Source: Pegoplata infirma (Eukaryota; Arthropoda; Insecta; Diptera; Anthomyiidae). Taken from it: a stretch of DNA of 64,000 bases. The first letter of the stretch is position 1. Every line of letters starts with the position of its first letter. The DNA lies in the NCBI GenBank assembly GCA_963921195.1, contig OY992540.1, positions 56,676,844 to 56,740,843 of the forward strand, read 5' to 3'. A program made the translations under genes and the position numbers. The notes under the pieces were generated by a model. The model was not told the origin of the DNA, did not search any database, and saw only the letters and a program-made list of their open reading frames with translations. Below are positions 33,624 through 44,754 of the stretch, piece by piece.

Positions 33624-34385
33624 CACCAATACCCCGGTTTGCGTCGTTAATTGGGACCGGAGTAACGCGACGCAAACCGAAACGACGCAAACAGAAGCAC
33701 GATTTTCCATACATTTGTATTGATTTTCATTTAATTGGTTCCGAGATTCATAATTTTAGCAAAAAAATTAGATTTTTCAATAAAAAATGCAATTTTTTTT
33801 TGTATTTTGAACTTTTTTAATTTTATCAGCTTTTCTGGAACAAATGGATTTAATTGTAGAAAATGCTAATCCAAGGTCTCTTTCAATATCAACAGCCTTT
33901 TCCCCTAATTTAAAACGTTTGAAAATGTCCAGTTTTTGTTCTAAGCTTATTTGCTTTCTTTTTTTTTGACTCATTACATTTCTCTTCAGCAAATGTAATT
34001 TGAAACTACTAACGACCTTCAACTTTCAACCAGCAGACAACCTTTACATACATATTTGCATTAGCCTTAAGCGGGAAATCCCCCTTTTCTGTTTTAGCTT
34101 TGTATAAGCATTTTCATATTAACGACGCAAATCGAAGCACTAACGACGCAACTTCGAAGTCATGCTACGCAAACTAAAATATAAACGGGAAATCCCTTTT
34201 TCTCTTTTAGCTTTGTACTCACATTTTTATATCAACGACGCAAATCGAAGCACTGGCGACGCAACTTCGAAGCCATGTGACGCAAACTGAAACCAAAATG
34301 ACGCAACTTCGAAATCACAGAAATTTGAAAACGATGCAACTTCGAAACGACGCAAACCGAAGCGACGCAAACCGGGGTATTGGTG
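33624..34385 (-). mobile_element. pogo/Tigger-like element with internal deletion
   Basis: The ends CACCAATACCCCGGTTTGCG and CGCAAACCGGGGTATTGGTG are inverted, flanked by TA on both sides (33622-33623, 34386-34387). It encodes on the minus strand the N-terminal DNA-binding part of a CENP-B/pogo-type transposase; the DDE catalytic part is absent. The right part is dense in ACGACGCAACTTCGAA repeats, possible transposase sites. Confidence 0.8.
33777..34022 (-). pseudogene. pogo/Tigger-type transposase N-terminal HTH remnant
   Basis: An 81-codon frame. Residues from about 18 on read SQKKRKQISLEQKLDIFKRF, then LGEKAVDIERDLGLAFSTIK, matching the pattern of the first helix-turn-helix of CENP-B, jerky and pogo-family transposases (basic start, LEQKLDIFK helix, GEKAVDIERDLGL turn, STIKSI recognition helix). 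That domain binds the terminal repeats in the nucleus. The frame ends shortly after; the second HTH and the DDE domain, several hundred residues in intact members, are missing. It is a fragment, but this stretch of frame is intact. Confidence 0.78.
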
Positions 34386-34387
34386 TA

Positions 34388-35133
34388 TTTGCATTAGCCT
34401 TAAGCGGGAAATCCCCCTTTTCTGTTTTAGCTTTGTATAAACATTTTCATATTAACGACGCAAATCGAAGCACTAACGACGCAACTTCGAAGTCATTCTT
34501 TTTTTTTTAAATCGTCATTTTTTTTTTTAATAAAATTTAGAAAAATAATGATAACTAAGTATTTTTGTAAAATTAGCAAAATAGTCTGCATATTTTAATT
34601 TTGACAATTTTTAATCGTTAAAATTTCACAAAATAAAAAAAAAAAATCTGTAAAATTTTAAAATAATTACCTGAAATGTTCACAAAAATATTTTTGTTAA
34701 CTCAGCAAACAGAATCAGCAAAATAATTAAAAAACTTCTGTTATTTTTTAAAACTGATTGACAGAGAATTTCGTTAAAATATCCATATCTGCAGAAAAAT
34801 CTGCTAAAAGTTTTGTTAAAACAAATTATGAAAAAAATGCTCCAAAAAGTAAAAATTTCAAATTACACATGAATTACACATGCAGACAATTACACATGGG
34901 CTACACATGAAAAAAAAATACACATGATATGTGTAATTACACATGAGGTGGCAACACTTCTTTGTACACACATTTTTATATCAACGACGCAAATCGAAGC
35001 ACTGGCGACGCAACTTCGAAGCCATGTGACACAAACTGAAACCAAAACGACCAACTTCGAAATCACAGAAATTTGAAAACGACGCAACTTCGAAACGACG
35101 CAAACCGAAGCGACGCAAAACGGGGTATTGGTG
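34388..35133. mobile_element. Partial tandem copy of the pogo-like right half
   Basis: Starting TTTGCATTAGCCTTAAGCGG, it repeats 34060-34385 and ends with the same CGGGGTATTGGTG then TA. It lacks the left end and transposase remnant and is broken by 34497-34958. Confidence 0.75.
34497..34958. mobile_element. Insertion replacing about 50 bp of the pogo-like repeat
   Basis: Comparison with 34150-34215 shows that the sequence between AAGTCAT and CTTTGTAC has been replaced. The insert shares CAGCAAACAGAATCAG, TGACAGAGA and GCAGAAAAATCTGCT blocks with 60240-60370, and near its right end has six to seven ACACATG units (34864-34945) followed by GGTGGCAACAC. Confidence 0.55.
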
Positions 35134-35244
35134 TACAGTTTTTCATAGAAAAAACGTCTTTGATTAAGAATCAGATTTTGAGACATAAGAAAAAGTACAA
35201 AATTTCATGACATTTTTCATAAAAAGGATGTCTTAAATTCTGAG

Positions 35245-35420
35245 AATGAGGGTGTACTCACTTTGTCATTACGAAACTCATCGAAATATCGGTCTAGAAG
35301 TCCTAGACAGGGCCCCGTAAAATTTATATAGAATCGGTCACTATTCAGGGATATTCTAGCGATGTCCGTCTGTTTTTTTGTTTTTTCGTCCGTCTGTGGG
35401 TAGCACAATACAGTCCAAAG
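35245..35420 (-). mobile_element. Helentron-like tail fragment
   Basis: Plus-strand GTGTACTCACTTTGTCATTA, ATCGAAATATCGGTCTAGAAG and GCGATGTCCGTCTG..ACAGTCCAAAGTA are the reversed tail and microsatellite region. A CACTCA-type element is inserted at its left-hand break. Confidence 0.7.
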
Positions 35421-35424
35421 TATA

Positions 35425-36363
35425 CTCAAAATAATACATTAGTAGATTTACTAATTTTTTTTTTCCTAATACTATTAAGCTAACTTTTAGCAAATTTTTA
35501 GTTGAGATTAGCATGTTAGCAAAAATATCTTGTAAACTTCATTTAGCGCATTAGCAATTTTAAACAAAATTTGAACTAATTTTTTTTGCTAAATTGAAAA
35601 TTGAGAAGACAAAATTGTTACAAGCTTTTTGCTAATATTAGCAAAAATAAATTGTAATTTTTTGGTTTTTTTAGAAAACTTAAAATGGCGCTATCTCGGA
35701 AACTTAGCCAGATAGAGCAAAACGGAGGCCATTTTTGGTTGTCGAGCTCTCCTAACTTTGGATCCAAAAAAGTAAGCATTCCCGAAAATTTTAAAATGCT
35801 CATATCTTGGTAAATATTGCCGACACGATAAAAAGTCCAAAAGCATTTTTGTAGCTCTTAACGTGGTCCCCTAAAATCACGTATCTCAAAAACTAAGCAA
35901 GATAGAACGAAACGGACAAAAATTTTGGATCAAAAACTATTCTTAAGGAACTCCACTAGGTCTAGGCCCATCGGGGTCTTGACCTAGGCCCATCGGGGTC
36001 TGGACCTATCTAGGCCCATCGGGGTCTGGACCTACCCAATGGGGTCCTCAAATGAGTATGAACTAAGTCGAAATAAAAAAAATTCAGTTAACTAATTTTT
36101 GGCAAAACATTTTTGGGGATGAAACTGATCAGTACAGACATACTATGAGATGAGTAACTTTTTTAAAGCAATAAATTAAAAATACTCTATTATGACAATA
36201 TCATAAATAGAAATATTTTTTGGGCCTCGAACTAGAATAAAACTCTAATCGAATATATATACATTTTTGCTTACTTTACCAAAAAAATTGTGGGTTCAAA
36301 ATCAGCAAATTTTCTTGTAGGTTTGCAAGCTTTTTTTGCTAACATTACAGTTTTTTTTTAGTG
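35425..36363 (-). mobile_element. CACTCA-type element, GGACCC family, reversed copy
   Basis: The reverse complement of 9801-10692 over most of its length, including GGAAACTTAGCCAGATAGAGC, CATATCTTGGTAAATATTGC and CTCAAAAACTAAGCAAG blocks. The end sequences are decayed (CTCAAAATAA, TTTTAGTG). The GGCCCATCGGGGTCTGGACC unit is amplified to three tandem copies at 35966-36035. Confidence 0.72.
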
Positions 36364-37014
36364 TAAAAGACAATCCTTAAAATGTGTTTTTTGTACTCAA
36401 AATTATTTAGAAATTGTGCATGGTATTCATAGATTTGCGTTTTTTCTTGTTTTATTTTATTAAAAAAAAAAAAATCGCGAGTCGCGACCCTCTTATGCTC
36501 TGCCATGTGAGAAGCGTTGATCTATAAAGTTGTTAAAAATAAACAAACAGAAAAAAAAAACTATAACAAAAAAACTTATTAACAACAATTTAAAATTTAA
36601 ATAAACGATTCAAAGCCAAATTTTATAAACACGCATTAATATTAATACGAAACTACATCAAAAACACACAAAACGTCATAATTCAAAGACTTGTTTTTAG
36701 ATTTTCCAAAATTTTTGGCTAAATGACAATCAAACTCATCAAATATTATGACGTTTAGTTTATTCAAATTAGTTAATTCATATACAGTCGCATGTTTGTC
36801 TATAATTGCTGGTCACAAATGTGAATTAATATTTTTCCGTTTATTTGGCTTTTAAGCCATGTTTACACTTTACAACGTCACTTCTTGTGCGTATTGTTTT
36901 TTTTCTGTAAAATTTGTAACACCGCCATAAGCATATAGTATGGCTGCAGGTAATATCATATTTGTCTAGTCATTAAAATTGAACTATGAATGAATAATTG
37001 GTATAATTTTATAA
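36364..37014. other. Unassigned AT-rich sequence
   Basis: Nothing recognised beyond a short GTCGCGACCC patch near 36482. Confidence 0.45.
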
Positions 37015-37028
37015 AGTAAATTCATTAG

Positions 37029-37323
37029 GGTGGACGGAAACAAGGGATTTGTTGGTTCTTAATATTATGATATTAGATACATACAGCTTTACCACAAGAA
37101 AATAAAATAAATTTGAAATGAGCTTTTAGTTTTATTTCCATACAAATTGTTTTTGTTTTTAAAATCGACTTTCAAAAAATGTATTGAAAATTTGAAATTT
37201 AAAATAAAACTTTTGTTAAAATAGACTTTTTGTTTTCTTGTGGTAAGGGTTTCACAATGCTTTACTTAAGTTCAAAACCTTTCTGCAATAATTTTCTTTC
37301 GGTTTTTTTTATCCCACTCTAAT
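37029..37323. mobile_element. Candidate hAT-type MITE
   Basis: TAGGGTGG at 37026 and CCCACTCTAAT at the right are imperfect inverted ends, and inner ACCACAAGAAAA / TTTTCTTGTGGT form a perfect 12-bp inverted pair. A 10-bp direct repeat GTAAATTCAT flanks it (37015-37024, 37324-37333), longer than the usual 8 bp, so the exact ends are uncertain by about two bases. Confidence 0.55.
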
Positions 37324-37333
37324 GTAAATTCAT

Positions 37334-37840
37334 GCACTTATTCCATATTATACCTACGTGATGACAAATATATTATTACCGATTTTTGGAGTTTCTTTTG
37401 TCTGTAAACAATAGTATAACAAAAACAAAAACGCATGTGTCAACGTTTTTTTAAACAACCATTTGAAATTCCCTCCCCACAAAATTAAACATTTAACATT
37501 AAACATGTATTTTGTTAAAAATACTTTGAAGGTTTTTATTTTTGACCGGCAAATTGACAGCAGCAACAACAATAACAAAACCGAAAAAAATTGAAATTGA
37601 CTTTGACAGGTGGTAATTGATAACTGGGGGTCATTGGACATTTATTTAAGTATGTTAAATTCGGCAAATTTTGTGTATATTATGGAATTATGTTGGTTTT
37701 TTTATGGAATTATGTTGACAAGCATTGACATATTTCTAATATAATGAAAGTACCCACTTTTATGAATAAATTTAAACAAATTTGCAAGTTTTTAAGATAA
37801 GTAATCAACACATTCAAGGAAGATTTTTTGATTTTTGAAA
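37334..37840. other. Unassigned sequence
   Basis: A 95-codon minus-strand frame (37354-37641) has no recognisable domain. No gene supported. Confidence 0.4.
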
Positions 37841-38091
37841 ACTTTCGGAAAATTAAAAACTTTGATCAAAGCGCTCCACCTGTTAAAATTATCTGATTTA
37901 GTTCAAATTAAGTTAAAATGATAGTTTGTCTCGAGGATCAATGAAAAATATGTTTGAAATTTTTTTAAATAAATTTCTTTATCGTACAAAATTTTTTTGG
38001 CAAACTTCAAATGACAATATCTCGAAAACCGTTTGCCCGATTCTATTTTTTGTTTTTAATTTCCATGTTCAGCATGCCAAAAATTAATAAA

Positions 38092-38946
38092 AAACAAGTA
38101 AGAAAATTATAGTCGGTCAAGACCGACCATATAATACCCTACAACAGAGTTTCCCGGACCATGGGTCCCAAGTTCAAACATGGACTGATTAGATCTATAT
38201 TTTGTCAAATCTTTAATAAGTGTAAAAAGCAATCACTAATCAAATTTGAGTGGAATAGGCTTCTTTTTGTTGACAATAAATCGCTTCAACTGAATATCGG
38301 GCGAAATTTCCACATGGGACCTAAGTCCAAAATGGTCCGATGATAATTAGATTTGATAAGGTTATTAAAGTACGCGTTTAACATACACAAACAGAATTTT
38401 AATTAAATATTTTCTATTTTCATGAAAATTGAGAGATTTACGTGAAAATCGGGAAGGTGGTTTGTATGGGGGCTACTAGAAGAACTGGTTCGATTTCTTT
38501 AAAATTCGGAATGGTGATTTGTGTGTATAAAACATTAATTCCTGCCAAATTTTGAAAAGATACCTATTAAAATGCGACTATTAGAGTCATTTGAGCCAAA
38601 ACTAAAGAGGACCTTTGTATGCGGGCTAGGTCTAAATATGGACCGATTTTTTCAAATTTCAATAGGCTTCGTCCTTGGGCCAAAAGAGGCTTAAGTTTTA
38701 AATTTCAAGTCAATTGATCGAGAATTGCGACCTGTATCGTGTTTACACCGTTTACATGGACAGACAGACGGACGGACGGACGGACGGACAGACGGACGGA
38801 CGGACGGACATCGCTAAATCGACTCAAAAAGTGATTCTAAGTCGATCGGTATACTTAAAAGTGGGTCTAGGACCAATATTTCGGGTAGTTACAAACATCA
38901 GCACAAACTCATTATACCCTGTACCACAGTGTGGTGTAGGGTATAA
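38092..38946 (+). mobile_element. Mini-me/Helentron-type element, complete
   Basis: It begins AACAAGTAAGAAAATTATAG, followed by the GTCGGTCAAGACCGAC hairpin and ATACCCTACA, and ends CCCTGTACCACAGTGTGG then TGTAGGGTAT. Subterminal ATACCCTACA/TGTAGGGTAT are inverted. A GACA/GGAC microsatellite lies at 38758-38811. These are the described traits of mini-me/DINE-1 elements in Diptera. Insertion is into AT-rich sequence without an evident duplication, as expected for rolling-circle elements. Confidence 0.87.
38758..38811 (+). repeat. (GACA/GGAC)n microsatellite
   Basis: Twelve to thirteen tetranucleotide units with two GACA variants inside the mini-me element. Confidence 0.9.
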
Positions 38947-39095
38947 ATAGTGTATCGCGTGATAACTTTTAATTTTGTTTTTCAAAACTCCAAATTTTAG
39001 TGGAAATTTTTTAAAAATACATGACTTTGATCGAAGGGCGCCACGGGTTAAAATTTCACTACTCTACAAAAATCAACTTTTTTTGCACAGACTTA

Positions 39096-39676
39096 CAGTA
39101 TCTCAACCCATATGAACCGATTTGCCTGAAACTTAAAATATATATCAAAGAGACAATTCTAAGGTTGGGGTGTCTCGGCTTATCGGCCATATCGGGAATT
39201 TAGGGGTTGAAAACATGGGTCAAAAAATTACGAAAAAATCGTTATTTGTATTTTTCAGCCATTTCTTTTTTGGAAAATATATGATATTTTTATATGAGAA
39301 GAAAGGTTTTTTTAATGCCTATCCAGTGGTGGTATAACCTTGAAAAAATTCGGCTTCTTTAAATATTTTTTTCAGGAAAATGTGTAAATTTTGGGGATAC
39401 TTATGTGAAGACATAGACCTACGATATCCATATGGATAAGAAATAATCTTTATTAAATTTAAGTCAACCCGTATTTTTGCCCTAGATGATATTCCTGTTA
39501 GTTCGGAAGTTATCAAAATTTTCCCGAAGGTCCACATGGTTTCATAAGGGGACAACGAAATTTTTAAACACCGATATGGCTGATAAGCCGAGACACCCCA
39601 ACCTTAAAATCGTCTCTTTAATATATATTTTAAGTTTCAGGCAAATCGGTTCATAAGGGTTGAGATACTTCCCTTG
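39096..39676. mobile_element. CAAGGGAAGT-family MITE, left end damaged
   Basis: TATCTCAACCC..GATTTGCCTGAAACTTAAAA and AAGGTTGGGGTGTCTCGGCT at the left are mirrored at the right, which ends GTTGAGATACTTCCCTTG. The left terminus has lost AGGGAAG. Same subfamily as 47659-48246. Confidence 0.75.
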
Positions 39677-39823
39677 CCAGTGATGTCTAATTTCTTAGTA
39701 TCGAAAAAAAGTTTTTGGAGAAAATACCTTGTTAAAAGACAATTGGTACTCCAAAAGTTAAAGCGAGTGATCAAATGAGTTATACATCTTAAAGTGCAAT
39801 GTTTGGGCTTTATCCTTGACTTA

Positions 39824-40312
39824 CAAGGGAAGTCTCCCTGGTGTCACCCTCCGATCTTCGTGAAATTTGGATATGTTATTAAGAACGAAAATTACTTCGA
39901 CAGATATTTTTTTTAGCGGCCCAAACTTATTTTTAGGGAAGCCGATTTGTAGGTGGGAAATTGACCTTTTTCAGTTTTTTACGATTTACGCCTATTTATA
40001 CAAAATTAATATAGGCATATATGATATCAGATTAAAGGTATTAAAAATACATATCTCGTGGTGCTAACAACGGGACAAAGAAGTTAATATTTTTCGACTT
40101 ATTAACAAAAATGTCCTAAAATTTTGTTATTTTACTCAATATGACGAAAAGTTGTGCATGTTTGCATAATATAGGAGATAAACGAAAAAAAAACTGAAAA
40201 ATTGCCTTTTATTCCCCCCTCCCTTTCACCCACTAAATATTATTTTTGGGCCGCTAAAAAAAAATATTTTTTCTGCTCTACAAAATAAAACCATAAAGAT
40301 ACGCGGGTGACA
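39824..40312. mobile_element. CAAGGGAAGTCTCCC MITE, right end lost
   Basis: The left end CAAGGGAAGTCTCCCTGG is preceded by TTA. The body matches 49458-50038 up to GCGGGTGACA, where it stops before the terminal CTAGGGAGACTTCCC. The family A host resumes directly. Confidence 0.72.
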
Positions 40313-40772
40313 TTTTTAAGTCGTCAGCACATCAAGTTCATCCGCAATGAGCTGTCAAATATGTATAAAAACTCGATTTTTTTGTATTTTAAAATTTCTC
40401 ACAACTTATGTAATGGAAAATCTTGAAGATTGGATTTGTGACCATGTGTATAAGGTGGCGTTCCATTCACATCAAATTATTGCATATGATTAGTAGCGGA
40501 AAATTAGTTTTTGGGAAATAAGACATCATTGAAGGACAATTGGTGCCCTAAGGGGTAATGCGACTGACCTAATAATTAACTGCCCAAAACGACGAATTTT
40601 TTAACTTTGACCTCAATTTTCTCAAAAACCAGATGTGATGGAAAAATTTGGAGACCAGATTTGTGATATATTTTTTTATCATAATATGAAGCTCCTAAAT
40701 CAATCATATCTCTCCTCTGCGTGCCATATATTTAAAATCGACCTCATGATCATTTTCGTTAGGGTGCAACAT

Positions 40773-40885
40773 TAGAGTGGCCTTTTTTTCTGAGCTTCTG
40801 ATTTTCCCAAGTGTTTGGGCAAAGTTTCATTTTCATAGTCATAAAACTTATGTGGTGCACATTTGAGGGCAATAGAATAAAATGG
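40773..40885 (+). mobile_element. TAGAGTGGC-family left-end fragment
   Basis: TAGAGTGGCCTTTTTTTCTG.., TTCTGATTTTCCCAAGTGT and GGGCAAAGTTTC match the left ends at 52217 and 61344. Only about 110 bp are present. Confidence 0.6.
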
Positions 40886-41959
40886 AACAATGTTTAAGCT
40901 TTACCCTCGACTTATTTTTAAGTCGCTAGCATGTCGTATTCATCCGCTATGAGTTGCCAAAAATTGCCAAAACGGCTTTTATTGAACGTTGACCTTAACT
41001 TTCTTTAAAACCTGATATGTTTATTTTTTGGTGTTCCGCAGTGTTATCTTTAAAAATGGCAAATAGAAAATGTTCTTGGGGGGGCAAATTTCCTCTCGAA
41101 TATGTGTTTAAAAATTGCACTAAATCATTTAATCATTTAAAAAAACAAAATTATTCCACGCCCATAAAGGGGGGGGGGGCGGACCGAAAAAAAAACTACA
41201 TTTTCTAATTCTCTGGGTCCAAATGCAGGTCTTTGAACTTCTATTATCATACAAATGTGGCATTTGTTATACAAAAACAAAAAAAAAATCATGTAAAAAA
41301 GTGGTATTGTTCAGGGGTTGGTTTAGTTCTTCAAGGGGGAACTTTTTTACGAACTTAACCTTCCTAGGAACATAAGACGTATTCATGCTAATTGTCGGGA
41401 GTCTAGCTCTTTTATTTTGGACTGCATCATGTTAACTACAGACGGAGAGACGGACGGACGGACATCACTATAATGTCTTATAATCGATCACTGATCAATA
41501 ATATATATACTTTATGGGGTCTCCGACCGATATTTGGATGCGTTACACACGGAATGACAAAGTGGGTATACCCCCCCATCATGCGCGGGTACAAGGGGGG
41601 GGAAAAAGGGGAAATTTCCCCCCCCAGACCAAATTTTAAAAAGAAAAAAAAAGAAAGAAAAAAAAAAAGAAAAAAGAAAGGAAAAAGAAAGAAAAAGGAA
41701 AAAGGAAAAAAAAAAAAAAGAAGAAAGATAGAATTTTTTTAAAAAATTTTTCAAAGGAAAAAATTTTTAATTCCGAAAATTGTTTATGAGAAAAATTTTA
41801 AAATTTTAAAGGAGAAAATCTAAAAATTTTTATAGGAAAAATCAGGAAATTGTTAAAGGAAAAAAATGTGACAAAATCTTAAAATTGTTTGGGAAAAAAT
41901 ATCTGTCAATCTAAAGTTCTTGTTATGAAGAGAAATTTTCTTTGGGAAAAAAATTAGAC

Positions 41960-43265
41960 TTTTTCTATAGGAAAAATGTATCAGAAAATGAGTCTTTCTA
42001 TAGAAAAAATCATCAGTATCAGCAACTTTTTCTATAGAAAAAATCTCTCTGAATCTGAGACTTTTTTCTAAAATGTCTCAGAATCTAAGATTTTTTTCTA
42101 AATTGTCTCAGAATCAGAGACTATTTCTAAAGAAAAAATGTCTCAGAAGCTGAGACTTTTTTTATAAGAAAAATATCGCGGAATCTGAGACTTTTTCTAT
42201 ATAAAAAATGTATCAGAATATGAGACTCTTTCTATAGCAAAAATGTCTCATAATATCAGACATTTTCTGTAGGGAAAATGTCTCAGAATCTGAGACTTTT
42301 TCTATAGATAAAATGTCTCATAATCTGAGACTTTTTCTAAAGGAACTGTCTCAAAATCTGTGACTTTCTGTAGGAAAAATGCCTCAGAATCTAAGACTTT
42401 CAATAGGCAATATGTCTCAGAATCAGAGTCTGAGACTTTTTCGATAGGAAAAAGGCCTAAGTATCTGAAACATTTTCTATAGAAAAAGATCTCAGATCCT
42501 CTGAATTTCAAACTTATTTTATAGGAAAAAGTCTTAGTATCTTAGACTTTCTATTGGAAAGGGTTTCCGAATCTCAGACTTTTTCTATATGAAAAAAGCC
42601 TCAGAGTCTGAGAATTTTTCTATAGGAAAACTGTCTCAGAGTCTGAGACTTTTCTATTGAAAAAAATTCTCAGGATCTAAAAGTTTTTCTATACGAAGCA
42701 AATCTAAGAATCTGAGACCTTTTTTTATGTGAAAAATATTCCAAAAATGATTAAGAGTATTTTTTCTATAGTAAAAATTTTAAGAATCTGAGCCTTTTTC
42801 TGCACACAAAGAATTTGAAACGAATTTCTATCAACAAAAACGCAGGTTTAATCAATTTTTTTATTGAAATTCCTCCAATAAAGAAAATTGTAATACCAAT
42901 AATCAAATTGTAGGTGATTAATTAAATATTATTTGATCACAAAAAATGCATCTTTTTCTTAAAAATTTTTAATTCGACAGTTAAAAAAAAATAATCAAAA
43001 CATTAATTGACTCATTTAAATTTTGTTAATCAATAGATTAGTCAATAATTTTTTGTGTGTGGAAAAAAGTTCTTAGAATCCGACAATTTTTCTATAGGAA
43101 AAAAGCCTCATGCTCTGAGACATTTTTCGTAAAAAAAAAAGTCTCAGATTCTGAGAAAAAGCATTTCTTTACGAAAAATGTCTTAAAGTCTGTTATTTTC
43201 TATGTAGGAAAAATTTTGACTTTTTCATACGATAAATGTGTTAGAATCTGAGACTTTCGTTTATA
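41960..43265. repeat. 35-bp minisatellite with palindromic CTCAGAATCTGAG core
   Basis: About 25-30 degenerate units near TCTCAGAATCTGAGACTTTT then TCTATAGGAAAAATG. Each unit holds a near-palindrome (CTCAGANTCTGAG) and a second one (CTATAG). The array is interrupted at 42803-43058 by a MITE. Confidence 0.88.
42803..43058 (-). mobile_element. CACACAAAAAATT-type MITE, deleted copy
   Basis: The ends CACACAAAGAATTTGAAACG and ATTTTTTGTGTG match the ends of 50183-50668 in reverse. The ATCAATTTTTTTATTGAAATT and CAAATTGTAGGTGATT blocks are shared, while the centre is deleted. Confidence 0.7.
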
Positions 43266-43427
43266 TAGAAAATGTAAAATTTTATAGCTTTCCCTTCACT
43301 TTTGTTTCAAAAAACGTATCCCTGTTTTTGCTCGTCCGACAAAGGTGAATTTAGGATTTTTTACATTCGAAGTAAAAAAAAATTTCCCCCCCCAAACCCA
43401 AAAGCTGTACCCGCCACTGCCCCCCAT

Positions 43428-44754
43428 TAAAGGTGTCCTAACGGCTAAGGTAATTTTTCAAAATCACTTTTTAATACGTGGTAGGGTCCTAAATTGTAGT
43501 TTTGTATCTAAAAATGAGTGAGCCAAAATTTGGAGACAATCGGATAAAAATAACTCGTGCCGAAAATGGATTGAAGTTTTGGGACACTCTTATCTGATGA
43601 AAAAACACGTTTTTTATAGTTTTTTGAAAAATATTGGTATATGCTATTTTTTGTTAATTTTTTTGTTAAGTAATATGAAAATGGTAATAAATTACCTTTC
43701 CAAAAAGCTTAAAGAAATTCAAATCGGATGAAAAATAAGCATTTTACGCATACATGCCCCAGACCATTGCATGGTTTTTAAAGCCAAAATTTGAAAATTT
43801 TCAAAATTTTTAGGCAAAAAAATAAAAAAAAAATTAAATTTTACTTTATAATTATATTAAATACATGTTATAGATAAAAACTAACAGATATGGTAGTCTA
43901 ACTTTTTTTTCATTTGGCGTGGGTAGTGATATAATTTCCGCGGATTCCAAAGAAAATGAGTTTTTCTAAAATAATTTAGCAAATATTGGAAACAATTTTC
44001 TGTATTGTATTATACGAAGTGAAATACATAAATTCTGTAAATTTTTTGAGAATTCGGGCATCTTTAACCCCTTTTCGTCGAGGTGAAATGACAAATTTGA
44101 GACGTTATACATTTCTATAATACAAAATATCTGCATATATCCGATTTCTCAAAAGTTACAGAATTTACGTTTTACACTTCGATCCGCACAATAGAGCACA
44201 AATTTTCAAAAATTTGCTTAATTATTGTAGAAAAACGCATTTTATTTGGAGTCCGCGGAAATTTTATCACTACCCGCGCCAAATAAAAAAAAAGCTTGAC
44301 TACCATATCTGCTATTTTTAATCTTAAACATGTTTTCAATTTGATCATAAAGTAAAATTAAATTTTTACTATTTTTTTGCCTAAAAATTTTGAAAATTTT
44401 GAAATTCTGGCTCAAAAAACCATACAATGGTCTGGGGCATGTATGCGTAAAATGCTTATTTTTCATCCGATTTTAATTTTATTAGTCGTTTTGAAAAGGT
44501 AATTTAGTACCATTTTCATATTATTTCACAAAAAATTTAACAAAAAATATCAAATACCAATGTTTTTCCAAAAACTAGAAAAAACGAGTTTTTCGTTCTT
44601 ATAAGAATGTCCCAAAACTTCAATCCATTTTCGGCACGAGTTATTTTTAGCCGATTGTCCCCAAATTTTGGCTCACTCATTTTTAGATACTAAAAAACAA
44701 TATAGGACCCTACCAGGTATAAAAAGGTGATTTTCGTTTTTAAGGACACCTCTA
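43428..44754. mobile_element. 1.33-kb palindromic hAT-type element
   Basis: TAAAGGTGTCCT at the left and AGGACACCTCTA at the right are the termini. The arms match nearly throughout (GAGTGAGCCAAAATTTGG, AAAATGGATTGAAGTTTTGG, CATGCCCCAGACCATTG), turning near 44090. CCCCCCAT lies on both sides (43420-43427, 44755-44762). TARAG ends and an 8-bp duplication indicate hAT. Non-coding; the 74-codon frame at 44242 lies in an arm. Confidence 0.88.

Larger units (their letters stand above)
37841..39060. mobile_element. TAGAGTGGCATTTTT-family fragment split by mini-me
   Basis: The parts at 37841-38091 and 38947-39060 carry the family blocks (GATCAAAGCGCTCCACC, AAATGACAATATCTCGAAAACC, TTCAGCATGCCAAAAATTAAT, GATCGAAGGGCGCCACGGG) and read through when the Helentron between them is removed. 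Confidence 0.6.
39677..41010 (+). repeat. Dispersed repeat family A, second copy, with two insertions
   Basis: AATTGGTACTCCAAAAGTTAAAGCG, TCCTTGACTT..TTTTTAAGTCGTCAGCACATC, GAGCTGTCAAA and GGTGGCGTTCCATTC match 21960-22560. Inserts at 39824-40312 and 40773-40885 interrupt it. Confidence 0.6.
41580..43419. mobile_element. hAT-type element carrying a minisatellite
   Basis: The ends CATGCGCGGGTACA and TGTACCCGCCACTG are inverted. CCCCCCAT flanks both sides (41572-41579, 43420-43427). The right end CAGTG fits hAT. Next to each end is a GGGGGGGGAAA/TTTCCCCCCCC block. Most of the interior is a 35-bp array. The 89-codon Lys/Arg-rich frame at 41473 is purine-tract translation, not a gene. Confidence 0.83.

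Noticed and set aside
41473..41742. 89-codon Lys/Arg-rich frame resembling a nucleolar or histone-like tail
   Set aside because: It translates a purine tract next to a hAT-type terminus; composition explains it.
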